Assembly (NCBI GenBank): GCA_963966275.1
Contig: CAWZYQ010000050.1
Span: forward strand, 1-24,211
DNA from: UBA10427 sp003500135
GTDB lineage: Bacteria > Bacteroidota > Bacteroidia > Cytophagales > Cyclobacteriaceae
Length of the DNA stretch: 24,211 bases
Reading direction: 5' to 3'
Below, in pieces: positions 7,703 to 13,919 of this stretch (position 1 is its first letter; every line of letters starts with the position of its first letter). Under the pieces are notes generated by a model, which searched no databases, was not told where the DNA came from, and worked only from the letters and a program-made list of their open reading frames with translations. The position numbers and the translations under genes are program-made.

Positions 7703-7743
7703 AGCTTTTATTAATTTGGTTTAAGAAATAAATTTTGTTGAAG

Positions 7744-7773
7744 CAAAATAATGACGATAGTGCGATAAAACAA
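7744..7773 (-). promoter_or_regulatory. Candidate promoter of the four-cysteine membrane protein
   Basis: On the minus strand TTG (plus 7771-7773) is followed after 19 nt by TTATTTTG (plus 7744-7751), one mismatch from TAnnTTTG. It sits about 42 nt before the first possible start codon. Confidence 0.4.
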
Positions 7774-7793
7774 CAAGCTGAGATTATTGGTAT

Positions 7794-7808
7794 TCAATTC
7801 AGAATTGA
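7794..7808. repeat. 15-bp perfect odd palindrome
   Basis: TCAATTC-A-GAATTGA: both 7-nt arms match perfectly around a single central base. It lies 21 bp upstream of the -33 element of the promoter at 7744-7773 and 6 bp past the stop of the 53-residue ORF. Its size and position fit a dimeric regulator site, but AT-rich palindromes of this length can occur by chance. Confidence 0.35.
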
Positions 7809-7814
7809 TATAAA

Positions 7815-7976
7815 CTACCTCTCAGTGTGTTTTTTTGGAACTTTTTTATCATCTAAAATATTTCTGACATATTTTTCTTTAGCTTCTTCTTCATGTGGCG
7901 AATGACTGCAACAGGCTGATTCATGTACCAGTTTTACCCACGCTTCTTGCTCTGTAGTTTTATCTTTGTCTTTCAT
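7815..7976 (-). CDS. Small hypothetical protein, 53 residues
   Basis: I do not recognise this ORF. It runs from an ATG at 7976 to a TAG at 7815 and encodes a very hydrophilic peptide. It starts with MKDKDK, has a His/Cys cluster (HESACCSHSPHE, residues 18-29) and ends in a Lys-rich tail. There is no signal peptide or membrane segment. Its first 17 bases overlap the end of the aminotransferase gene in another frame, which suggests translational coupling in one transcript. It fills almost all of the space between that gene and the promoter region at 7744-7808, leaving little non-coding DNA. The dense His/Cys patch could bind metal; this is only inference. Confidence 0.5.
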   Translation of the reverse strand: MKDKDKTTEQEAWVKLVHESACCSHSPHEEEAKEKYVRNILDDKKVPKKHTER

Positions 7977-9159
7977 AAACCCAGTTGATTGCATTTATTA
8001 ATGTATCACATGCTTCTTCAACCTCACTTTCCGTGATAATTAACGGAGGAGCGATCCGAAGCGCGTTGTCGCAAAACAAAAACCAATCGGTAATAATTCC
8101 GGTTTCAGTACAACGATCTACCACCGCTTTGGTTGTTTCAAAACTGTCAAATTGCAGCGCCATCATAAACCCCATTTGCCTCAGCCCTTTGATCAGGGGA
8201 TGCTTCAATTTAGTTGAGAAAAGTTTGGCCTTATCAGCCACTTTATCCACCAGTCCTTCTTCTATAACTGTTTTTACAGTTGCCAGTGCAGCAGCTGAAG
8301 ATACCGGATGCCCACCAAACGTACTTATATGACCTAAAATAGGGTCATTGCGCAACACTTTCATAATTTCCAAAGACGAAATAAAAGCGCCTATGGGCAT
8401 GCCGCCACCAAGGCCTTTTGCTGTGATTAAGATATCCGGTACTATGTCAAAATGTTCAAAAGCCCATAATTTACCGGTACGTCCTATTCCGGATTGAATT
8501 TCATCGAGAATCAAAAGAGTGCCGGTTTCATCGCATCTATTTCTTATGGCCTTCCAGTAGTCCTTTTTGGCAACAACCACACCGGCTTCACCTTGTACGG
8601 TTTCTAGAATTATGGCTGCCGTAGCGTTGTTTATTAATTCGATGTCTTCCATAACACCATATCTCACCGGGTAAACCCCAGGCATTAAAGGGCGAAACGG
8701 CGCTTTAAAATGTTCCCCGCCACCTACTGCAAGCGCTCCATGTGTAGATCCGTGATAAGCATTATGCGCATATAAAATATTTGGTCTGCCCGTATATCTT
8801 TTCGCAAGTTTTAGTGCACCTTCTGCTGCTTCACTACCGGAATTCACAAGGAAAACATTGTCAAGATTGTCAGGTAGATGTTCGGTGAGATATTTTGCCA
8901 ATTGCACCTGAGGCGTCTGTACGAACTCACCATATACCATTACATGCATATAGCGATCAACCTGTTCCTTAACGGCATTGGTAACAGATGGATGACGGTG
9001 ACCCAGGGCGCTTACTCCAATTCCGGAAATCAAATCGATATACTTTTTGCCGTCCGGACCATACAAATAAATTCCCTCAGCCCTTTCGATATCCACCATC
9101 ATCGGAAAGTCGGTAGTTTGAGCCAGATGTGCTAAAAAAAGTTGTCGTTGTGAAGGCAT
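7960..9159 (-). CDS. Class III PLP-dependent aminotransferase
   Basis: A fold-type I PLP enzyme of the acetylornithine/ornithine/omega-amino acid aminotransferase class. The 399-residue length fits the class. Visible motifs are NSGSEA (106-111, PLP phosphate contact), the YHGSTHGAL segment, LILDEIQSGIGRTG with Asp219 contacting the PLP pyridine nitrogen, and ITAKGLGGGMPIG with Lys248 as the Schiff-base lysine. All catalytic residues are present. No arginine biosynthesis or other pathway gene lies next to it, so the amino donor cannot be assigned; names such as ArgD or RocD would be guesses. It is divergent from the E2 gene across 204 bp and a 53-residue ORF overlaps its 3' end. Confidence 0.93.
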   Translation of the reverse strand: MPSQRQLFLAHLAQTTDFPMMVDIERAEGIYLYGPDGKKYIDLISGIGVSALGHRHPSVTNAVKEQVDRYMHVMVYGEFVQTPQVQLAKYLTEHLPDNLDNVFLVNSGSEAAEGALKLAKRYTGRPNILYAHNAYHGSTHGALAVGGGEHFKAPFRPLMPGVYPVRYGVMEDIELINNATAAIILETVQGEAGVVVAKKDYWKAIRNRCDETGTLLILDEIQSGIGRTGKLWAFEHFDIVPDILITAKGLGGGMPIGAFISSLEIMKVLRNDPILGHISTFGGHPVSSAAALATVKTVIEEGLVDKVADKAKLFSTKLKHPLIKGLRQMGFMMALQFDSFETTKAVVDRCTETGIITDWFLFCDNALRIAPPLIITESEVEEACDTLINAINWVYERQR

Positions 9160-9295
9160 ACGAATTATTTTCCTGCAATTTTAAGCAAAACGAGATGGGC
9201 GCTCAAAAGTTTTACCATATAATATTTTGAGAATAAAGACTTTACATAATCGCTTGGTTCATACCGAAACTATTAAATAAGATTTTCTGTTACAC

Positions 9296-9328
9296 TTCGG
9301 GAATTTTGCATTGTTTTAGTTAATTTTG
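9296..9328 (+). promoter_or_regulatory. Promoter of the pyruvate dehydrogenase E2 gene
   Basis: TTCG at 9296-9299 and TAATTTTG at 9321-9328 with a 21-nt spacer. The -7 box is a perfect TAnnTTTG and the layout is the same as at the tyrS promoter. Transcription would begin near 9335, about 30 nt before the ATG. Confidence 0.5.
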
Positions 9329-9363
9329 CTGCCCGAATCCAGAACTGTACTTAAACAAAGTAT

Positions 9364-11022
9364 ATGGCCGAAGTAATTAGAATGCCCAAGATGAGCGATA
9401 CCATGGAAGAAGGGGTAATCGCTTCATGGTTAAAAAAAGTTGGAGATAAAGTAAAATCCGGTGATGTGATTGCCGAGGTTGAAACTGATAAAGCTACCAT
9501 GGAGCTTGAATCCTATGAAGATGGTACATTGCTCTACATTGGAGTAAATGAAAAAGAATCCGTTGCTGTAGATGGCATTATTGCCATTTTAGGTGATGAA
9601 GGAGAAAATGTGGATGACCTGATCAAAGAAGTTGAAAGCGGTAATGGCAGCGCCCCTAAAAAAGAATCATCTGAAGATAGCTCTAAGCAAGAAGAGGAGG
9701 ATACCGGTGAAGAAGTAGATGCCTCAGATGTAAATGCCAACGTGATCACCATGCCTAAAATGAGTGATACCATGACGGACGGCACCATTGCTTCATGGTT
9801 GAAAAAAGAGGGTGACGAGGTAAAATCGGGAGATGTAATTGCAGAGGTTGAAACAGATAAGGCGACCATGGAATTGGAAGCCTATGAGGATGGTACCTTA
9901 TTGCACATCGGCGTAGAGGCCGGCAACTCTGTACCTGTTGATGGTGTGATTGCTGTAATTGGAGAAAAAGGGGCTGATTATCAGAAATTGCTTAAAGCAC
10001 ATAAATCAAAGCAGAAAAAAGAAAGTAAGGAAGAGGCTCCAGCGGCTGAAGCACCCAAACAAGAGGGGGAAAAGCCGGTTGAAGCAGCGTCATCGGCGCC
10101 CGAAGCTAAACCGGCAACTGCAGATACAAGTACTAAAGGTGGCAGGGTCAAGGCTTCTCCACTGGCCAAAAAAATGGCTGAAGAGAAGGGTTATGATCTT
10201 TCAAAAATACCAGGTTCGGGTGAAAATGGCCGTATAGTAAAACGTGACGTTGAAAATTATACACCTGAAGCAGCGCCTGCTGAACCGGCCCAAGAAGGTG
10301 AGGCGCCTCAAAAGGTGGTATTGCCGCAGGTGGTTGGCGAGGAGCGTTACGAGGAAGAGAATGTATCGCAAATGCGAAAAACAATCGCCAAGCGACTTGC
10401 GGAAAGTAAGTTTACTTCGCCGCATTTCTACCTCACAATGGAAATCAATATGGACAGGGCCATCGAAGCAAGAAATAGCATCAATGAAATTGCGCCCGTT
10501 AAGATTTCCTTCAACGATATGGTGATAAAGGCAGTTTCTGCTGCATTAAGGCAGCACCCGAAAGTGAACTCTTCATGGCTGGGTGACAAAATACGGTATA
10601 ACCAGCACATCCACATCGGGGTGGCCGTTGCCGTAGAAGAAGGCCTTTTGGTTCCCGTAGTTCGCTTTGCAGATAGCAAAACTCTATCGCATATTGCTAC
10701 TGAAGTGAAAGAAATGGCCAATAAAGCAAAAAATAAACAATTGCAGCCTAAAGACTGGGAAGGCAATACCTTTACCATCTCCAATCTGGGAATGTTTGGA
10801 ATAGAAGAATTCACAGCCATCATTAATCCTCCTGACAGTTGCATCCTTGCCGTGGGAGGTATCAAGCAAACTCCGGTAGTAAAGAACGGTGAAATCGTTC
10901 CCGGCAATGTAATGAAGGTGACATTGTCATGCGATCACAGAGTGGTAGATGGCGCAATTGGATCAGCTTTTCTGAAAACCTTAAAAGAATATTTAGAAGA
11001 TCCGGTTAGAATATTAGTATAA
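9364..11022 (+). CDS. Pyruvate dehydrogenase E2, dihydrolipoamide acetyltransferase
   Basis: This is the core subunit of the pyruvate dehydrogenase complex; it moves the acetyl group from lipoyl-lysine to CoA. The 552-residue protein has two lipoyl domains (about 2-77 and 126-200) with lipoylated lysines Lys43 and Lys166 in identical ETDKATMELE motifs. Ala/Pro/Glu-rich linkers follow, then a peripheral subunit-binding domain at about 262-297 (KASPLAKKMAEE...GSGENGRI) and the catalytic domain (about 330-552). The active site is His525 and Asp529 in the SCDHRVVDG motif. E2 of branched-chain or 2-oxoglutarate dehydrogenases is less likely because these usually have one lipoyl domain. E1 and E3 genes are not adjacent. 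It is transcribed alone, with a promoter before and a terminator after. Confidence 0.93.
   Translation: MAEVIRMPKMSDTMEEGVIASWLKKVGDKVKSGDVIAEVETDKATMELESYEDGTLLYIGVNEKESVAVDGIIAILGDEGENVDDLIKEVESGNGSAPKKESSEDSSKQEEEDTGEEVDASDVNANVITMPKMSDTMTDGTIASWLKKEGDEVKSGDVIAEVETDKATMELEAYEDGTLLHIGVEAGNSVPVDGVIAVIGEKGADYQKLLKAHKSKQKKESKEEAPAAEAPKQEGEKPVEAASSAPEAKPATADTSTKGGRVKASPLAKKMAEEKGYDLSKIPGSGENGRIVKRDVENYTPEAAPAEPAQEGEAPQKVVLPQVVGEERYEEENVSQMRKTIAKRLAESKFTSPHFYLTMEINMDRAIEARNSINEIAPVKISFNDMVIKAVSAALRQHPKVNSSWLGDKIRYNQHIHIGVAVAVEEGLLVPVVRFADSKTLSHIATEVKEMANKAKNKQLQPKDWEGNTFTISNLGMFGIEEFTAIINPPDSCILAVGGIKQTPVVKNGEIVPGNVMKVTLSCDHRVVDGAIGSAFLKTLKEYLEDPVRILV
9376..9960 (+). repeat. Duplicated lipoyl-domain coding segment
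   Basis: Two coding copies (about 9376-9591 and 9745-9960) are offset by exactly 369 nt, i.e. 123 codons. The PKMSDTM, ASWLKK, KSGDVIAEVETDKATMELE and YEDGTLL blocks are kept in both. Synonymous differences are common, so the duplication is old and held by selection on protein sequence. Confidence 0.85.
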
Positions 11023-11043
11023 CATTGATCTAAAGTATTGCGT

Positions 11044-11080
11044 AAGGTATGTCTTGTAAGGGACATACCTTTTTATTTTT
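11044..11080 (+). terminator. Rho-independent terminator after the E2 gene
   Basis: A perfect 10-bp stem AAGGTATGTC / GACATACCTT around an 8-nt loop is followed by T-rich sequence (TTTTTATTTTT). It lies between the E2 stop at 11022 and the hslV start at 11094 and separates the two units. Any hslV start before 11094 would place coding sequence inside it. Confidence 0.85.
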
Positions 11081-11093
11081 AAAATGCATTATA

Positions 11094-11639
11094 ATGTCGC
11101 AAAAAGTCAAATCAACCACCGTAATTGCCATTAAGCACAACAACGAAGTAGCGATAGGGGCAGACGGACAAGCCACCATGGGCAATTATGTAGCCAAAGG
11201 AAATGTAAATAAAATCCGGAAATTGCTGGGGGGTAAAATTGTTACCGGTTTTGCCGGAAGCACGGCAGATGCATTTACCCTACTGGAAAGGTTCGAAGGA
11301 AAACTTAATGAATATGGCGGCAATATGAAAAGAGCTGCCATCGAATTGGCCAAGGACTGGCGCATGGACAGATACCTGAGAAGGTTGGAGGCCATGTTGA
11401 TCACAGCAAGCAGTGATGAGATCCTGATCGTGGGTGGAACCGGCGATGTGCTTGAGCCAGATAATGAAATAGCGGCCATAGGCTCCGGTGCAATGTATGC
11501 CCAATCGGCTGCATTAGCCTTGAAGAAACATGCCCCCGGGCTTTCCGCCGAAGAAATGGTGAAAGAATCCCTCGGTATCGCCGCCGACATATGTATATAT
11601 ACCAATCATAATCTCGTAGTTGAAAAAGTAGGAGAATAA
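11094..11639 (+). CDS. hslV: ATP-dependent protease proteolytic subunit HslV
   Basis: HslV (ClpQ) forms a double hexamer with N-terminal threonine peptidase activity that degrades proteins unfolded by the HslU ATPase. The 181-residue product matches the family closely: ADGQATMGN, GFAGSTADAFTLLERFE, AIELAKDWR and DICIYTNH are all present. The catalytic Thr should be Thr8 in the STTVIAI segment, exposed after removal of a seven-residue propeptide. The reading frame is open upstream to an ATG at 11049, but that would run through the terminator hairpin at 11044-11080, so the ATG at 11094 is chosen. hslU is not next to it here. A 35-residue membrane ORF begins at the last base of its stop codon. 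Confidence 0.96.
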   Translation: MSQKVKSTTVIAIKHNNEVAIGADGQATMGNYVAKGNVNKIRKLLGGKIVTGFAGSTADAFTLLERFEGKLNEYGGNMKRAAIELAKDWRMDRYLRRLEAMLITASSDEILIVGGTGDVLEPDNEIAAIGSGAMYAQSAALALKKHAPGLSAEEMVKESLGIAADICIYTNHNLVVEKVGE

Positions 11640-11746
11640 TGCATGCAGCAGACCAAATTACTTATGGAAACCTTTTGGCAATCATTGTTGGCTTGATTAT
11701 TTTTATTGTAGTTACCACAATATTATTTCGGAAAAAAAGAAAATAG
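11639..11746 (+). CDS. Small single-helix membrane protein, 35 residues
   Basis: The ATG shares its A with the last base of the hslV TAA stop (TAATG), a classic termination-reinitiation overlap. The predicted peptide starts MHAADQITYG, has one long hydrophobic helix (about residues 12-30, rich in Ile, Leu and Val) and ends in a basic RKKRK tail. The basic C-terminus suggests N-out, C-in orientation by the positive-inside rule. It fills most of the gap between hslV and the DUF4920 gene. I do not recognise a family and no function can be assigned. The overlapping start, the clean membrane profile and the close fit in the gap make it more than a chance ORF, although it is short. Confidence 0.6.
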   Translation: MHAADQITYGNLLAIIVGLIIFIVVTTILFRKKRK

Positions 11747-11772
11747 AAACTTAACATAACATTTAATCAACG

Positions 11773-12234
11773 ATGAAAACTTCAATTTTGTCTTTACTAG
11801 TCACAATATTTACATCACTTGCGGTATATGCCCAAAGCGATAAAGCCCCTTCTTATTTCGGAGAGAAAATAGATGCTGAAAATGCCAATGATGTCACTGA
11901 ATTACCGGAAATGATGGCTGATCAAAACGAATTGACCGCGAAGGTAAAAGGCACGGTGCAGGCCGTATGTCAGGCAAAAGGTTGCTGGATGGATATCGAT
12001 CTTGGAAACGGTGAAGTAATGAAGGTTAAATTTAAAGATTATGGCTTTTTCGTGCCTAAAGATATAGCCGGGTCAAATGTTGTGATTGAAGGCATTGCGA
12101 GAAGGGAGATGGTCGATGTGGAAACACTACAGCACTATGCAGAAGATGCCGGTAAGTCTGAAGAAGAAGTGGCTGCCATAAAAGATCCGGAAGAGAAGTA
12201 CACCTTTGAAGCTATTGGCGTAATTGTACAATAG
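11773..12234 (+). CDS. DUF4920 domain-containing exported protein
   Basis: A 153-residue secreted protein of unknown function. A signal peptide (1-20, ending VYA before Gln21) leads to a compact beta-rich domain. The DUF4920 signature is the AKVKGTVQAVCQAKGCWMDI region, with Cys66 and Cys71 in a C-x4-C pattern followed by Trp, and the following KVKFKDYGFFVPKDIAG block. The cysteine pair could bind a metal or form a disulfide in the periplasm. The C-terminal part (acidic, about 115-140) ends in a short strand. It follows the 35-residue ORF by 26 nt and probably shares the hslV transcript, since no clear promoter or terminator lies between them. Confidence 0.9.
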   Translation: MKTSILSLLVTIFTSLAVYAQSDKAPSYFGEKIDAENANDVTELPEMMADQNELTAKVKGTVQAVCQAKGCWMDIDLGNGEVMKVKFKDYGFFVPKDIAGSNVVIEGIARREMVDVETLQHYAEDAGKSEEEVAAIKDPEEKYTFEAIGVIVQ

Positions 12235-12294
12235 ACTATCAGTTTTTTAATTTCTTTCCTAAAATCGGCTATATTGCAGCAAGGCCTGCTGAAT

Positions 12295-12876
12295 ATGAGA
12301 AAACCACTTTTTGTACTAATCACTTTACTTGTTTTTTGGTCGTCGTGCGAACGCAATCCAGAGCCATTCACTGGTTTCAGCGCTTTTGAATTGAGCCAGA
12401 TTCTGATCTTTGACGGGACAAATGCAAAAGACTGGAGACTAACCACCCGGTCTATTTCAGGTGAAGAATCCACAGATTGTACGGAAGCCCTCAATTTTTA
12501 TTTCTTTCCTGAGTTGGATATTTTTCCTGAGGGAAATAACCTGTTCATACAGGTTATTGATGAATCGTGTAGCTCTGATGACTTTTGTGAGCTGTACCCC
12601 TTATTTTGCCGGGAAAATACTGATTATTGTGAGGAATATCCCGAAAGATGTATTTGGTTATTTGAAAACTTTGGACCGAATTTCATTTACGTGGGTAACT
12701 GGGCGCCATTGGCCAATGACCCTTTAGCTAAGGGGGGGGTAAATGGACTAAAAGTTTATGCCGCTGGTGACAGCATCGAATACTCGATTTCAACAATTAA
12801 GCAAAATAGTCTGGTCTGGACATTTACCGATCAAAGTAGTGCAGAAGAGGTAACTGAACGCTTTACCCATCAGTAA
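12295..12876 (+). CDS. Cysteine-repeat lipoprotein, function unknown
   Basis: A 193-residue predicted lipoprotein. The N-terminus MRKPLFVLITLLVFWSSC is a short signal peptide with Cys18 as the likely lipidation site, though Trp at -3 is not the usual lipobox residue. A longer reading starting from TTG at 12274 is possible, but the ATG at 12295 puts the signal peptide at the N-terminus. Residues 92-119 contain cysteines at 92, 98, 105, 112 and 119, the last four at exact seven-residue spacing, with a CxxYP motif repeated 14 residues apart. A G8 run lies at 12732-12739. I do not recognise the family. It ends 1 nt before holA, so the two are co-transcribed, but a shared function is not evident. 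Confidence 0.78.
   Translation: MRKPLFVLITLLVFWSSCERNPEPFTGFSAFELSQILIFDGTNAKDWRLTTRSISGEESTDCTEALNFYFFPELDIFPEGNNLFIQVIDESCSSDDFCELYPLFCRENTDYCEEYPERCIWLFENFGPNFIYVGNWAPLANDPLAKGGVNGLKVYAAGDSIEYSISTIKQNSLVWTFTDQSSAEEVTERFTHQ
12732..12739 (+). repeat. G8 homopolymer inside the lipoprotein gene
   Basis: Eight consecutive G residues within codons for Lys-Gly-Gly-Val, near codon 147. It is the longest G run I see in the window. In the given sequence the frame stays open through it. One base gained or lost would truncate or alter the last quarter of the protein. Confidence 0.9.
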
Positions 12877-12877
12877 T

Positions 12878-13900
12878 ATGAAAGAAGTTGATGCCCTGAT
12901 TTCTGATTTTAAGAAAAATAAATATGCGCCCGTATATTTTCTGCAGGGCGATGAGTCATACTATATCGATCTGGTTTCCGATTACGTCGAAGAACATGCC
13001 CTGGACGAATCAGCAAAAGGGTTCAATCAAATCATTATGTATGGCCGTGATATCAGTGTTCAGGACGTTATAAACAATGCACGTCGATTTCCCATGATGT
13101 CGGAGCGGCAAGTGGTGATCGTAAAGGAGGCACAAAGTATCCAGGATTTCAGTAAGGAGACAGGTCAAAAGCTATTGGAAGATTACATCAAAAACCCGAC
13201 ACCAAGTACCATCCTTGTTTTTTGCTACAAATACAAAAAACTTGATGGTAGGAAAGCGTTGACCAGGCTGATGCTAAAAAATGCCATCGTTGTTACGGCG
13301 GATAAAATACGCGACTGGGAACTGCCCCGTTGGATTCAGAATTATGTAGAAAGCAGGGGACACAAAATTACCGATAAGGCGGTGAGGATGCTCGCTGAAA
13401 ATATTGGTACTGACCTTGAAAAAGTAAGTAATGAAGTCAGTAAGATACTGATCAATTTTAAAGACGATTCTGTACACATTGATGATCAGCTCGTTGATAA
13501 GTATGTCGGTATCAATAAAGACTATAATACTTTCGAACTACAAAAAGCGCTGGTTTATCGCGATGTGTTGAAGGCTAATAAAATTATCAATTACTTTGGT
13601 GACAACCCCAAGGAACATAACATTATTCCAATAGTCGCTTTTCTATTTTCCTTTTACACGAAAGTTTTATCGCTTCATGCACATAAGGCCACTACTGTAG
13701 GTGATATCAAAGGCATTCTCAGAATGCCCGATTTTGTGGCCAAGGAATACATGAATGCAATGAAGAATTACCCTTTGCCCGTTTTGATCAATTGTATTCA
13801 TGCGCTGAGAGAAGCTGACAAGAAATCAAAGGGAATTGGGTATAGCAATCTGAACCAGGGACAGATTCTAAAAGAATTGGTATATAAATTGTTGCACTAA
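12878..13900 (+). CDS. holA: DNA polymerase III subunit delta
   Basis: The delta subunit is the wrench of the clamp loader; it opens the beta sliding clamp during replication. The 340-residue length is that of HolA. The N-terminal domain begins with the typical APVYFLQGDESYYIDLVSDYV region, followed by the RRFPMMSERQVVIVKEAQ block that marks bacterial delta subunits. It belongs to the AAA+ fold but has no working Walker A motif, as is normal for delta. The C-terminal part (about 215-340) is the collar domain with the family's KLL-type ending. It starts 1 nt after the lipoprotein stop and the TPR gene follows 19 nt later, so this essential gene sits inside an envelope-protein transcript. Confidence 0.95.
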   Translation: MKEVDALISDFKKNKYAPVYFLQGDESYYIDLVSDYVEEHALDESAKGFNQIIMYGRDISVQDVINNARRFPMMSERQVVIVKEAQSIQDFSKETGQKLLEDYIKNPTPSTILVFCYKYKKLDGRKALTRLMLKNAIVVTADKIRDWELPRWIQNYVESRGHKITDKAVRMLAENIGTDLEKVSNEVSKILINFKDDSVHIDDQLVDKYVGINKDYNTFELQKALVYRDVLKANKIINYFGDNPKEHNIIPIVAFLFSFYTKVLSLHAHKATTVGDIKGILRMPDFVAKEYMNAMKNYPLPVLINCIHALREADKKSKGIGYSNLNQGQILKELVYKLLH

Positions 13901-13919
13901 GCTGTATAAATCAAATACT

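Noticed and set aside
7395..7724. Plus-strand ORF of 109 codons opposite the four-cysteine gene
   Set aside because: It mirrors the minus-strand gene, which has a coherent cysteine pattern, membrane helices and a promoter.
9959..10525. Several ORFs in other frames within the E2 gene (Lys/Arg-rich or Ala/Ser-rich products)
   Set aside because: They are by-products of the Ala/Pro/Glu/Lys-rich linker composition of the E2 gene and match no family.
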